Assembly (NCBI RefSeq): GCF_030269365.1
Contig: NZ_BSTF01000031.1
Span: forward strand, 1-63,287
Source: Lentzea sp. NBRC 102530
GTDB taxonomy: Bacteria > Actinomycetota > Actinomycetes > Mycobacteriales > Pseudonocardiaceae
DNA length: 63,287 nucleotides
Reading direction: 5' to 3'
Shown here one piece after another: positions 54,252 through 62,550 of the stretch. Every line of letters starts with the position of its first letter. The first letter of the stretch is position 1. Below the pieces are notes generated by a model. It worked only from the letters and a program-made list of their open reading frames with translations, had not been told where the DNA came from and made no database searches. The translations under genes and the position numbers were made by a program.

Positions 54252-55040
54252 GTGGCGTCGCCGATCGGCAAGGGCACGGCTCGACCCGGCGCGGTGAAGT
54301 CCGCCGACCGCACGGTGGAGCTTCTCGAGGTGCTGTCCGCGTCAGACCGCAGGTTGACGCTCACGGAACTGCACCGGGAGCTCAGCTACCCGAAGTCCAG
54401 CCTCTACATGTTGCTGCAGACATTGGTGGCGCGAGGCTGGGTGGAGGTCGACTCCGACCGCGGCACGTACGGCATCGGCGTGCGCGCCCTGCTCGTCGGT
54501 ACGTCCTATTTGGACCACGACCCCGTTGTGCGCGCAGCGATCCGGGTGATGGAGCAGGTGCGCCAGGACATCAACGAGACGGTCCACCTTGCCCGTTTGG
54601 ACGGTGCGGACGTCGTGTACCTGGCGAGCCGCGAGTCCGAACACCACCTGCGCGTCGTCTCGCGCGTCGGCCGCCGGCTGCCCGCGCACTCGACGTCGCT
54701 GGGCAAGGCCGTGCTGTCGACGCGCACGCCGGAGGACGTCGATCTGATCCTGCCCGCCGAGCTGTCGCCGCTGACCCCGAACACCGTGACCGACCGGGCG
54801 GCGTTGCACGAGCAGCTCGCCGGGTTCCGCAACGTCGGCTACGCCCACGAACGCGAGGAGAACACGCCCGGACTGGGCTGCTTCGCGGTGGCGTTGCCCT
54901 ACCGCAATCCCGTGCTGGACGCGATGAGCTGCTCGGTCCCGCTGGGCAGGCTCACGCCCGAGCACGAACGGCAGGTCGTCGCGGCACTGCTCGACGCCGC
55001 GCGGACGATCACCGAGCTGCTGCGCCAGTTCGGCCGTTGA
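54252..55040 (+). CDS. IclR-family transcriptional regulator of the hexuronate genes
   Basis: A 262-residue regulator with an IclR winged helix (RTVELLEVLSASDRRLTLTE, ELSYPKSSLYMLLQTLVARG) and a complete effector domain (ETVHLARLDGADVVYLASRE, LPAHSTSLGKAVLSTRTPED, GLGCFAVALPYRN). Divergent from the transport and dehydratase genes and followed by udh, so it most likely represses both units until a uronate or aldarate binds. The GTG at 54252 has AGGAGG; the longer frame to 54171 reads through non-coding DNA. Confidence 0.92.
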   Translation: MASPIGKGTARPGAVKSADRTVELLEVLSASDRRLTLTELHRELSYPKSSLYMLLQTLVARGWVEVDSDRGTYGIGVRALLVGTSYLDHDPVVRAAIRVMEQVRQDINETVHLARLDGADVVYLASRESEHHLRVVSRVGRRLPAHSTSLGKAVLSTRTPEDVDLILPAELSPLTPNTVTDRAALHEQLAGFRNVGYAHEREENTPGLGCFAVALPYRNPVLDAMSCSVPLGRLTPEHERQVVAALLDAARTITELLRQFGR

Positions 55041-55081
55041 CGTCGTACCGAAAACCTGAACAAGACGGAGGGTTCCATCCC

Positions 55082-55906
55082 GTGACCGCACGCATCCTGA
55101 TCACCGGCGCCGGCGGCGGGGTGGGCACGCTCATGCGCACCCGTCTCGCGGCGCAGGGCCGTGTCCTGCGGCTGCTGGACATCGCGGAGCTGCCCGCCGC
55201 CGCCGACGGCGAGAACGTCGAGCTCGTCGAGGCCTCGGTGACCGACATGGCCGCGATGGAGGCGGCGATGAAGGACGTCGACGCGGTGATCCACCTCGGC
55301 GGCCACAGCCTGGAAGAGTCGTGGGACAAGATCCTGCGGGTCAACATCGACGGCACGCACACGGTGCTGGAGGCCGCCCGGCGCAGCGGGGTCCGCCGCG
55401 TCGTGCTGGCGAGCTCGAACCACGCGGTCGGCTACGTCGAACGAGCGGACGGCGAGGCGGGTGACTACGCGTTCCCGCGCCCGGACACGTACTACGGGGT
55501 GTCCAAAGTGGCCTTGGAGGCGCTGGGGTCGCTGTACGCCGACCGCTACGGCCTGGACGTGATCGCGATCCGCATCGGGTCGTGCTTCGAGAAGCCGCGC
55601 GACGTGCGGATGCTGTCGACGTGGATGTCCCCCGACGACGGCGCGCGCCTGTTCGAGGCCTGCCTCTCCGTCGAGTCACCCGGATTCCGGATCGTCTGGG
55701 GGGTTTCGGACAACAAGCGCGGCTGGTTCTCTCTGGACGAGGCGCGCGCGATCGGGTACGAGCCGCAGGACGACTCCGAGGAGTACGCGGCCGCGGTGCT
55801 GGAGCAGCACGGTGAACTCGACCCCTCGTCGCCCGCGGCGAGGTTCGTTGGCGGGGCCTGGTGCGGCCCCGATTTCGACACGGCAGTCAAGGAGGCAGGG
55901 CGTTGA
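55082..55906 (+). CDS. udh: Uronate dehydrogenase
   Basis: A 274-residue short-chain (SDR) dehydrogenase that would oxidise galacturonate or glucuronate with NAD+ to the aldarolactone. It opens ARILITGAGGGVGTLM, has HLGGHSLEESW, and the catalytic TYYGVSK; IRIGSCFEKPRDVRM is typical of uronate dehydrogenases. GGAGG precedes the GTG. It ends in a TTGA overlap with the next gene. First enzyme of the oxidative uronate route, whose later genes lie in the divergent operon. Confidence 0.92.
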   Translation: MTARILITGAGGGVGTLMRTRLAAQGRVLRLLDIAELPAAADGENVELVEASVTDMAAMEAAMKDVDAVIHLGGHSLEESWDKILRVNIDGTHTVLEAARRSGVRRVVLASSNHAVGYVERADGEAGDYAFPRPDTYYGVSKVALEALGSLYADRYGLDVIAIRIGSCFEKPRDVRMLSTWMSPDDGARLFEACLSVESPGFRIVWGVSDNKRGWFSLDEARAIGYEPQDDSEEYAAAVLEQHGELDPSSPAARFVGGAWCGPDFDTAVKEAGR

Positions 55907-57405
55907 GCCACGTCGTTCAGGGATACAACCCGCGCACCGGTGAGCCGTTCGGCGAGCCGGTCGCCAAGACGCCCGACAGCGAGGTGGATCGGATCGCCTC
56001 GGCCGCGGCCGTCGCGTTCACGGCGTGGTCGGCGGTCCCGGCGGCGGACCGCGCCGTGGTGCTGGAGAAGGTCGCGGACGCGATCGACGCCGAGTCGCCG
56101 TTGCTGATCGAGACGGCCGACGGCGAGACGGCGCTGGGCGTGCCGCGGCTGACGACCGAGCTGAAGCGCACGACGAACCAGCTGCGGCTGTTCGCCGAGG
56201 TGCTGCGCGAGGGCAGCTACGTCGAGGCCACGCTGGACACGGCGAACCCGGACATCATCCCGCCGCGACCGGTGCTGCGGCGCGTGCTCCGTCCACTCGG
56301 GACGGTCGCGGTGTTCTCCGCGTCGAACTTCCCGTTCGCGTTCTCGGTGGCCGGTGGGGACACCGCCTCCGCGCTGGCGTCCGGCTGTTCCGTCGTGGTG
56401 AAGGCGCACTCGGCGCACCCGTCGACGTCGCGGGAGACCGCGCGGGTCGTCGTGGACGCGCTGCGCGAGGCCGGTGCGCCGGAGGGCGTGTTCGGGATCG
56501 TGTACGGCACCGAGGCCGGTGTCGCGCTGGTGAAGCACGCCGCGGTGCGCGCGGTCGGGTTCACCGGGTCCACCGGCGGTGGGCGCGCGTTGTTCGACCT
56601 GGCCCAGGGCCGGCCGGACCCCATCCCGTTCTACGGTGAGCTGGGCAGCGTGAACCCGACGGTGATCCTGCCGGGCGCGGCGACGCCGGACATCGCGGCC
56701 GGGTTCGCCCAGTCGCTGGTGATGGGCGTCGGGCAGTTCTGCACGAACCCAGGCCTGGTGTTCGCACCGGAGTCGATCGTGCCCACGCTGGGCGAGGCCG
56801 TCGCGGCGTCGTCGGGCGGCGCGATGCTGAACGAGCGGATGTGCGACTCCTACAAGGCGGGCACGGACGCGCTGGCCGCGTCGGACCTGGTGTCCGTGGT
56901 GTCGACGGGGGTGCGCCCGGACGAGGCGTGGGCCGTCGCGCCGCTGCTGTTCAGCACGCCGGTGAAGGTGTTCGAGGAGAACCTGGAGAAGCTGACCGAG
57001 GAGCATTTCGGCCCGGCGGCCCTGGTCGTCACCTACTCGTCGCCGGCGGAGCTGCACTCGGTGCTCGCGAAGCTGCCGGGCACGCTGACCGGCACGGTGC
57101 ACGCGGCCGAGTCCGACCACGCCGAGGCCGGTGAGGTCGCCGAGATTCTGCGGCGCGTGGCGGGCCGGCTGATCTTCAACGCCTGGCCGACCGGTGTCGC
57201 GGTGGCGTGGGGCCAGCACCACGGTGGTCCGTGGCCCGCGACGACGAACCCGCTGCACACGTCGGTCGGTGCCACGTCGATCCGGCGCTGGATCGCGCCG
57301 GTGACCTACCAGTCGTGGCCGGACGCGCTGCTGCCGGCCGAACTCCAGGACGCGAACCCGCTGGGCATCCCGCGTCGGGTGGACGGCGTGCTCGGCACGC
57401 ACTGA
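55903..57405 (+). CDS. 2-oxoglutarate semialdehyde dehydrogenase
   Basis: A 500-residue aldehyde dehydrogenase that oxidises 2-oxoglutarate semialdehyde to 2-oxoglutarate, the last step of the route. Cofactor region FGTVAVFSASNFPFAFS-like (PLGTVAVFSASNFPFAFSVA), GSTGGGRALFDLAQ, catalytic Glu in FYGELGSVNP, and Cys in GQFCTNPGLVF are seen. TTG at 55903 has AAGGAGG eight bases upstream and overlaps the udh stop; an upstream start in frame is not supported. A strong terminator follows. Confidence 0.93.
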   Translation: MSHVVQGYNPRTGEPFGEPVAKTPDSEVDRIASAAAVAFTAWSAVPAADRAVVLEKVADAIDAESPLLIETADGETALGVPRLTTELKRTTNQLRLFAEVLREGSYVEATLDTANPDIIPPRPVLRRVLRPLGTVAVFSASNFPFAFSVAGGDTASALASGCSVVVKAHSAHPSTSRETARVVVDALREAGAPEGVFGIVYGTEAGVALVKHAAVRAVGFTGSTGGGRALFDLAQGRPDPIPFYGELGSVNPTVILPGAATPDIAAGFAQSLVMGVGQFCTNPGLVFAPESIVPTLGEAVAASSGGAMLNERMCDSYKAGTDALAASDLVSVVSTGVRPDEAWAVAPLLFSTPVKVFEENLEKLTEEHFGPAALVVTYSSPAELHSVLAKLPGTLTGTVHAAESDHAEAGEVAEILRRVAGRLIFNAWPTGVAVAWGQHHGGPWPATTNPLHTSVGATSIRRWIAPVTYQSWPDALLPAELQDANPLGIPRRVDGVLGTH

Positions 57406-57418
57406 CCGCTCCGCGGAC

Positions 57419-57451
57419 ACGGGGTCGCCGGCTTCTCGCCGGCGGCCCCGT
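57419..57451 (+). terminator. Terminator after aldehyde dehydrogenase gene
   Basis: ACGGGGTCGCCGGC (57419-57432) pairs with GCCGGCGGCCCCGT (57438-57451), with one G-U, loop TTCTC, followed by TTCTCTTT. Confidence 0.88.
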
Positions 57452-57493
57452 TTCTCTTTGCGCGCTCCCTCTCCAGTCCCGCCGAAGCGGTTT

Positions 57494-57521
57494 CCCGGGC
57501 GTCCCTAATGAGACGCCCGGG
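57494..57521 (+). repeat. Second hairpin upstream of radical SAM gene
   Basis: CCCGGGCGTC (57494-57503) pairs with GACGCCCGGG (57512-57521), loop CCTAATGA. It sits between the terminator and the radical SAM gene. No T-run follows, so it may be a leader element. TATAAC at 57540-57545 is a candidate -10 for that gene. Confidence 0.5.
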
Positions 57522-57693
57522 ACCGGGGGATTACTCGGTTATAACCAGTAAGACGAGGTCTTCGGCCTATTCGTGTCTGCGACATGTCACCCGCTCAACA
57601 GCAGACCGATGTGTGAATGAATTCGACAGGTCTTTTTGGGGCCAGCCGGGGCAAGATGGGTTTATCGCACGGCTAAGTCCAGGGGAGCGGGAC

Positions 57694-58488
57694 ATGACCG
57701 ACCTGCGTTTCGCATGGCTTGAGATCACCGGAAAATGCCAGCTGAGCTGCACCCACTGCTACGCCGACTCCGGACCGCGGGGTGACTCGGGAAGACTCGG
57801 AACCGCTGATTGGTTCCGCGCCGTCGACGCCGTCGCCGCACTCGGCGCGCGCTCGGTTCAGTTCATCGGCGGCGAACCCACATTGCACCCGGATTTACCG
57901 CACTTCATCGACCGCGCGCTGACCGCGGGACTCGAGGTCGAGGTGTTCAGCAATCTCGTGCACATCGGCCCGCGCCTGTGGGAGTCCTTCTCCCGTCCCG
58001 GTGTGCGCCTGGCGACCAGTTACTACTCCGCCACCCCTGCCCGGCACGAGACCGTCACGCGCCGCCGGGGCAGCCACGCCCGGACCCGTGCCAACATCGC
58101 CGAGGCGGTGAGCCGGGACATCCCCCTGCGCGCCGGCGTGATCGACGTCGGCTCCCCCGCTCCCGTCCAGGCAGCGGTCGCCGATCTGAAGTCGCTCGGA
58201 GTCGTGTCGATCGGCACGGACCGGCAACGGGCCGTGGGCCGGGGCGCAAACGCTTTCGCACTGGACCAGCTGTGCGGCCGCTGCGGCGACGGCGCCGTCG
58301 CGATCGCCCCGTCCGGCGACGTCTGGCCGTGCGTCTTCGCCCGCCGAGTCAGTCTCGGCAATGTATTGGATACTGATCTGGCGACGATCCTGTCGAAGTC
58401 GACGTACCGGCCGCCGGTGCCGACGGGCGCGTCGTGCTGGCCCCAGGGCGGCGGTTCCTGCGCGCCGAACGACGACCCGCCGCGTTAA
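57694..58488 (+). CDS. Radical SAM protein with C-terminal cysteine cluster
   Basis: A 264-residue radical SAM enzyme. The 4Fe-4S motif CQLSCTHC (Cys 15, 19, 22) is followed by QFIGGEPTLHPDL (the GGE SAM motif). The C-terminal third has LCGRCGDG, VWPCVFAR and ASCWPQGGGSC, a SPASM/twitch-like second cluster site, as in enzymes that modify peptides. A TTA leucine codon lies at 57895-57897 (codon 68), rare in such genomes. The ATG follows AGGGGAG. No precursor peptide gene is visible within 300 bp on either side. Substrate unknown. Its stop overlaps the convergent CPT gene (TTAA). Confidence 0.85.
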   Translation: MTDLRFAWLEITGKCQLSCTHCYADSGPRGDSGRLGTADWFRAVDAVAALGARSVQFIGGEPTLHPDLPHFIDRALTAGLEVEVFSNLVHIGPRLWESFSRPGVRLATSYYSATPARHETVTRRRGSHARTRANIAEAVSRDIPLRAGVIDVGSPAPVQAAVADLKSLGVVSIGTDRQRAVGRGANAFALDQLCGRCGDGAVAIAPSGDVWPCVFARRVSLGNVLDTDLATILSKSTYRPPVPTGASCWPQGGGSCAPNDDPPR

Positions 58489-59030
58489 GCGTGGTGCCCG
58501 GCCGCGGTGGCGATCGCCCTCGCGCACTCGACGGCCTCGGCCTTCGCGCTGTCGACCTCGACGTCGTAGGTCATCCCGCGATGCACCAGCTCGGCCTGCG
58601 CTTCGGCCATCCCAGCCACCCGGTCGCCCCGAGCGAGCTCGCGCCCGGCGGCGACGACGGCGTCGCACCGCACCCCGACCCACACGACGTCGAGCCCGTC
58701 GAGCGCCGACTCCCACCGTTTCCTCGACTCGGCCCCGCCGAGGAAGACGTCGTCGACGATCACCCGCGCCCCGGCGCGCACCATCGCCGCGACGCCCGCC
58801 ATCCACGCGTCCTCCAGCAGCTGGAACTCGGCCCCTACGCTGACCTCGCCGTCGACGCCGAACCCGATGCCCTCGGACCCGAGCCGCAACCGCGCCGGCA
58901 TCACGTCGATCAGCGTGTCGACGCCGATCGCGAGCCACGCCTCGGGCAACACCGCCTGCAGACACCGGGCGATCCCCGACTTGCCGGAGCTGGACCCACC
59001 GTTGAGCACGATCACCTGAGCAGTCGACAC
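58485..59030 (-). CDS. Chloramphenicol phosphotransferase-like kinase
   Basis: A 181-residue P-loop kinase of the CPT family. Walker A is NGGSSSGKSGIA (residues 10-21); the second region carries LAIGVDTLIDVMP and VIVDDVFLGGAESRKRWESAL. In producers of chloramphenicol it confers resistance, but many relatives act on other small molecules, so the name is only a family label. The GTG at 59030 starts the usual STAQVIVLNGG. Overlaps the radical SAM gene end by 4 bp. Confidence 0.82.
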   Translation of the reverse strand: MSTAQVIVLNGGSSSGKSGIARCLQAVLPEAWLAIGVDTLIDVMPARLRLGSEGIGFGVDGEVSVGAEFQLLEDAWMAGVAAMVRAGARVIVDDVFLGGAESRKRWESALDGLDVVWVGVRCDAVVAAGRELARGDRVAGMAEAQAELVHRGMTYDVEVDSAKAEAVECARAIATAAGHHA

Positions 59031-59069
59031 GCCCCGACCGTACCCAGTCGTGTCCTCCGAGAATCCGGA

Positions 59070-60389
59070 TCAGCGCCGCGCCGCGCTCGCCCGCCGTTCC
59101 GCCTCCAGCTCGCGCCGGTACCCGAGGAAGTCGACCTCCAGCGTGTGCCGCGACGACTTCACGTACCGCCGCCGCAGCCGTTCCCGGTACGCGGTGATCT
59201 CGGCCTTCATCTCCGGCACCGGCGGCAGCGCCCCGCGTCCCGAGATCAGGTCGGCGACCCACTCGGCCTGCGCCTCGGCCAGCGGCATGATCGCGCCGAG
59301 CGGCTGGATCAGCCCGAGGAAGTACAGCCCGGGGTGCGCCGGGTCGACGACCCGCCGGTACAGCGCCACGTCGTTGCCCGCGTCCGACACCGCCGGGAAC
59401 TCCGCGCCGTCCAGGAACGGGAACTCCACCTTGTAGCCGGTGCAGTAGACGATCACGTCGACGTCCTCGCGCGACCCGTCCGCGAACACGACGCCGGACC
59501 CGTCGAGGCGCGCCAGGTTCGGCTTGACGGTGATGTCTCCGTGCCCGAGCCGGGTCAGCAGGTCGTCGGACACCGTCGGGTGCGCCGCGAGGATGCCGTG
59601 CGACGGTTCCTGCAGTCCGTAGTCAGACAGCCGCCCGCGCGCCAGCCGCAGCATCGCCCGCAACGACAGCGCCTGGAGCCAAGCGGGCGCGAAGCGAGCG
59701 AGGGGCGACGTCGTCAGGTGGTCGGTCGGCATGCCGAACAGGTATTTCGGCATGATGTGCGCGCCCCGGCGCATGGCGAGAAATGTCCGGGCGGACACCC
59801 GGGACGTCTCGACCGCGATGTCGCACGCCGAATTGCCGATGCCGAGAACCAGCACCTTCTTGCCGGCGAATCGTTCCGGCGTCTTGTAGAAGTGCGCGTG
59901 CGTCTGTTCGCCGTCGAACGAGCCGGGAAACGCGGGTTCCGGCATCCGCGGCGACCAGTGGTGCCCGTTCGCGACGATTACTGAACGATAGACACCCGAA
60001 ATCTCCTCGCCGCTGTCGCGATCGCGGGACGTCACCGAATAGCCGCCGGGTGCGACGGAAACGGAGGTCACCTCGGTGCGGAACCGGATGCGGTCGCGGA
60101 ACCCGTGGTGCTTGACGAAGTCGTCGAAGTACTCGGCGATCTGGAAGTGCGACGGATAAGCGGGCAGATGCGCGGGCATCGGGAAGGACCTGTACTCCAT
60201 CATCTGCCGCGACGTGTTGATGTGGAGTGAGCGGTAGGCCGACGACATGCCGTTGTCGTTGAGGTAACGCCAGTTGCCGCCGATCTCCGACCCGGCCTCG
60301 AGGCAGTCGTACTCGATGCCGCGGGCGCTGAGCACCTGACATGCGGCGATGCCGGACGAGCCCGCCCCGATGACGCACACGCGTTCCAT
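59070..60389 (-). CDS. Flavin-containing monooxygenase
   Basis: A 439-residue FAD/NADPH monooxygenase: FAD loop VIGAGSSGIAACQ at the N-terminus, the FMO signature FDGEQTHAHFY (FxGxxxHxxxY), an NADPH loop VLGIGNSACDIAVE (about 185-200), and VIVYCTGYKVEFPFL. It oxygenates soft nucleophiles (amines, sulfides) or ketones. Its substrate is unknown. It is transcribed with the CPT-like kinase, 39 nt upstream of it. Confidence 0.9.
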   Translation of the reverse strand: MERVCVIGAGSSGIAACQVLSARGIEYDCLEAGSEIGGNWRYLNDNGMSSAYRSLHINTSRQMMEYRSFPMPAHLPAYPSHFQIAEYFDDFVKHHGFRDRIRFRTEVTSVSVAPGGYSVTSRDRDSGEEISGVYRSVIVANGHHWSPRMPEPAFPGSFDGEQTHAHFYKTPERFAGKKVLVLGIGNSACDIAVETSRVSARTFLAMRRGAHIMPKYLFGMPTDHLTTSPLARFAPAWLQALSLRAMLRLARGRLSDYGLQEPSHGILAAHPTVSDDLLTRLGHGDITVKPNLARLDGSGVVFADGSREDVDVIVYCTGYKVEFPFLDGAEFPAVSDAGNDVALYRRVVDPAHPGLYFLGLIQPLGAIMPLAEAQAEWVADLISGRGALPPVPEMKAEITAYRERLRRRYVKSSRHTLEVDFLGYRRELEAERRASAARR

Positions 60390-60444
60390 GCGACCGAAGT
60401 ATTTTCACGTTCCGCGCCGCTGTCAATCACCACACCGGACGGCC

Positions 60445-60705
60445 ATGACGGCCCGCACGACAGGCACGACGGGACCGCAGTGTCCGCACGGCAGGCAAGA
60501 CGACGGCCGTGCGCGCGAACTGTGCGGCAACACCTCTCCCCTGCGGCCCGCGCCCGGCACCTGGCCGTCGCAGCACCCGGTGATCGCGTCGCTCACCTGG
60601 GTCGTGATCCTCCCGCTGGCCTTCGCCCCGCCGGCCAACCACCAGCACAGGCGCGCCGCGGCCCGCTCCGAAAACCCTTTGGTGGAACGGCAAACCGCCA
60701 CCTAA
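60445..60705 (+). pseudogene. Remnant of an ABC-2 permease carboxyl end
   Basis: The 86-codon frame ends with APGTWPSQHPVIASLTWVVI then LPLAFAPPANHQHRRAAAR, which resembles the last helix and tail of drug-export ABC-2 permeases (typical form: PAQHPVLASLLW...LAVFAPLAVRRYRRAAAR, from memory). The preceding sequence is Gly/Thr/Arg-rich and shows none of the five expected helices. No ATPase gene lies nearby. A small intact one-helix protein is the alternative. Confidence 0.4.
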
Positions 60706-60708
60706 CCT
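60703..60708 (+). promoter_or_regulatory. Leaderless -10 of rtcB
   Basis: TAACCT at 60703-60708 lies 7 nt before the ATG at 60716, so rtcB is probably transcribed without a leader. It overlaps the stop of the upstream remnant. Confidence 0.5.
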
Positions 60709-60715
60709 CGAACGC

Positions 60716-61894
60716 ATGGCAGCAACCCTGGTCCGCGGTCAGAACGTGGACATTCGCATGTGGACTCGACCGGAAGAGGTCGAGGAGTTCGCCATGCGGC
60801 AGTTGCAGAACATCTCCTCGCTGCCCTGGGCTTTCAAGCACGTCGCGGTCATGCCGGACGTGCACTACGGCAAGGGTGCCACGGTGGGTTCGGTGATCGC
60901 GTTGCGCGACGCCGTCTCCCCCGCGGCGGTCGGCGTGGACATCGGCTGCGGCATGACCGCCGTGCGCACCTCGCTCACGGCCAACGACCTGCCGGAGACA
61001 CTGCGCGGACTGCGGTCCCGCATGGAGTCCGTGGTCCCCGTCGGGTTCGGACAACACCGCGCGACGGCGTTCACCGACAGGGACGCGTCCGACTGGGGCG
61101 CGTTCTGGCGGAAGTTCGACGACCTCACGCCGGTCGTGAAGGCGCGTGCCGACAAGGCGATGCACCAGATGGGCACGCTCGGCGGCGGCAACCACTTCCT
61201 GGAGGTGTGCCTCGACGGCGACCAGCAGGTGTGGGTCATGCTGCACTCGGGGTCGCGCGGGATCGGCAACGAGCTGGCGCAGCACCACATCGCGGTGGCG
61301 CGCACGCTCGCGCACAACGCCGAGCTGCCGGACCCGGACCTCGCCGTGTTCCTCGCGGGCACGCCGGAGATGGCGTCCTACCGGCACGACCTGTACTGGG
61401 CGCAGGACTACGCGCGCCGCAACCGCGCCGTCATGCTGCGCCTGGTGTGCGACGTGCTGCGCGGGGAGTTCCCGCAGATCTCCTTCGACGAACCCATCTC
61501 GGCCCATCACAACTACGTCGCCGAGGAGAACCACTTCGGCGAGGACGTGCTGGTGACGCGCAAGGGCGCGATCCGTGCCGGACGGGGCGAGCTGGGCATC
61601 ATCCCGGGCTCCATGGGCACCGGGTCGTACATCGTGCGCGGGCTGGGGAACCCCGACTCGTTCATGTCGGCGTCGCACGGCGCCGGCCGGAAGATGTCGC
61701 GCAACAAGGCCCGCAAGACGTTCACGACGAAAGATCTCGCCGCCCAGACAAGTGGTGTCGAGTGCCGCAAGGACTCCGGCGTCGTGGACGAGATTCCGGG
61801 CGCCTACAAGGACATCGACGCGGTGATGGCGAACCAGTCCGACCTGGTCGAGGTGGTCGCCAAGCTCAAGCAGGTGGTTTGTATCAAGGGTTGA
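60716..61894 (+). CDS. rtcB: RtcB family RNA-splicing ligase
   Basis: A 392-residue GTP- and Mn2+-dependent RNA ligase that joins 2',3'-cyclic phosphate and 5'-hydroxyl ends. Metal-binding motifs are in order: MPDVHYGKG, GVDIGCGM (Cys 78), LGGGNHFLE, MLHSGSRGIGN, and the GMP-accepting histidine in SASHGAGRKMSR. This is the shorter bacterial form. Its role may be RNA repair after damage by toxins or phage. No archease or RtcA gene adjoins it. Confidence 0.95.
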   Translation: MAATLVRGQNVDIRMWTRPEEVEEFAMRQLQNISSLPWAFKHVAVMPDVHYGKGATVGSVIALRDAVSPAAVGVDIGCGMTAVRTSLTANDLPETLRGLRSRMESVVPVGFGQHRATAFTDRDASDWGAFWRKFDDLTPVVKARADKAMHQMGTLGGGNHFLEVCLDGDQQVWVMLHSGSRGIGNELAQHHIAVARTLAHNAELPDPDLAVFLAGTPEMASYRHDLYWAQDYARRNRAVMLRLVCDVLRGEFPQISFDEPISAHHNYVAEENHFGEDVLVTRKGAIRAGRGELGIIPGSMGTGSYIVRGLGNPDSFMSASHGAGRKMSRNKARKTFTTKDLAAQTSGVECRKDSGVVDEIPGAYKDIDAVMANQSDLVEVVAKLKQVVCIKG

Positions 61895-61965
61895 TGTTTC
61901 CCTTGTGAGTGAACGGGAAAGCCTCCCGGAAAGCCAAAGAGTTTGCCTGTCTTGGAGGTTTTTCC

Positions 61966-62550
61966 ATGTCAACGGGCGCCATCATCGGCGTTGTGGTCGC
62001 GGTGGTCGCGGCATTGGTGATCCTCGCGATCGTGCTGAGGCCCGCCATGCAGCGCAAGAAGCTCCGCGACCGCTTCGGCCCTGAGTACGACCGCGTGGTC
62101 GAACGCAGCGACAACAGATCCGCTGCGGAGAAGGAGCTCGCTGAGCGGGAACACCGCCACAGCGAGTTCGACCTGAAGCCGCTTTCCCCGACGGCGCAGG
62201 ACAGTTACCGCCGGCACTGGGCGACCGTGCAGGCGAAGTTCGTCGACTCGCCGGAGAGCGCCATCTCCGACGCCGACCGCCTCGTGACCGATCTGATGGC
62301 CGAGCGCGGGTACCCCACCGAGGGGTACGAGGCGCAGCTGAGCGTTCTGTCCGTCGAGCACGCGAGGACGCTGGAGCACTACCGCAAGGCGCACGACATC
62401 TCGGAGCGCCAGGAGATCGGCGAGGCGAGCACCGAGGACCTGCGCACCGCGATGGTGCACTACCGCGAGCTGTTCACCGATCTGCTCGAACGCGGCGCCG
62501 CGCCGCGCAAGGACTCCGAAGCCGTGCGGAAGGAGAAGACCGATGTCTGA
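61966..62550 (+). CDS. Membrane-anchored protein paired with AQR-repeat protein
   Basis: A 194-residue protein. An N-terminal membrane segment (AIIGVVVAVVAALVILAIVL) is followed by a charged helical region and a domain at about 70-175 with WATVQAKFVDSPESAISDAD and TEDLRTAMVHYRELFTDLLE. The same pattern, W..VQ..FVD.P..A...AD.LV...TEDLR.A..RYRELF, ends the next protein. I believe it recurs in unnamed actinobacterial proteins. GGAGG lies upstream of the ATG at 61966. It overlaps the next gene by 8 bp. Function unknown. Confidence 0.75.
   Translation: MSTGAIIGVVVAVVAALVILAIVLRPAMQRKKLRDRFGPEYDRVVERSDNRSAAEKELAEREHRHSEFDLKPLSPTAQDSYRRHWATVQAKFVDSPESAISDADRLVTDLMAERGYPTEGYEAQLSVLSVEHARTLEHYRKAHDISERQEIGEASTEDLRTAMVHYRELFTDLLERGAAPRKDSEAVRKEKTDV

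Noticed and set aside
57583..57675. Tiny frames MSPAQQQTDV and MGLSHG before the radical SAM gene as a possible precursor peptide or leader ORF
   Set aside because: No ribosome binding site, and too short or lacking residues typical of RiPP cores; chance is more likely.
43435..58488. FxSxx-COOH type system (TPR/NB-ARC protein plus radical SAM)
   Set aside because: The two genes are about 12 kb apart, no FxSxx-ending peptide is visible, and the radical SAM protein does not look like FxsB.
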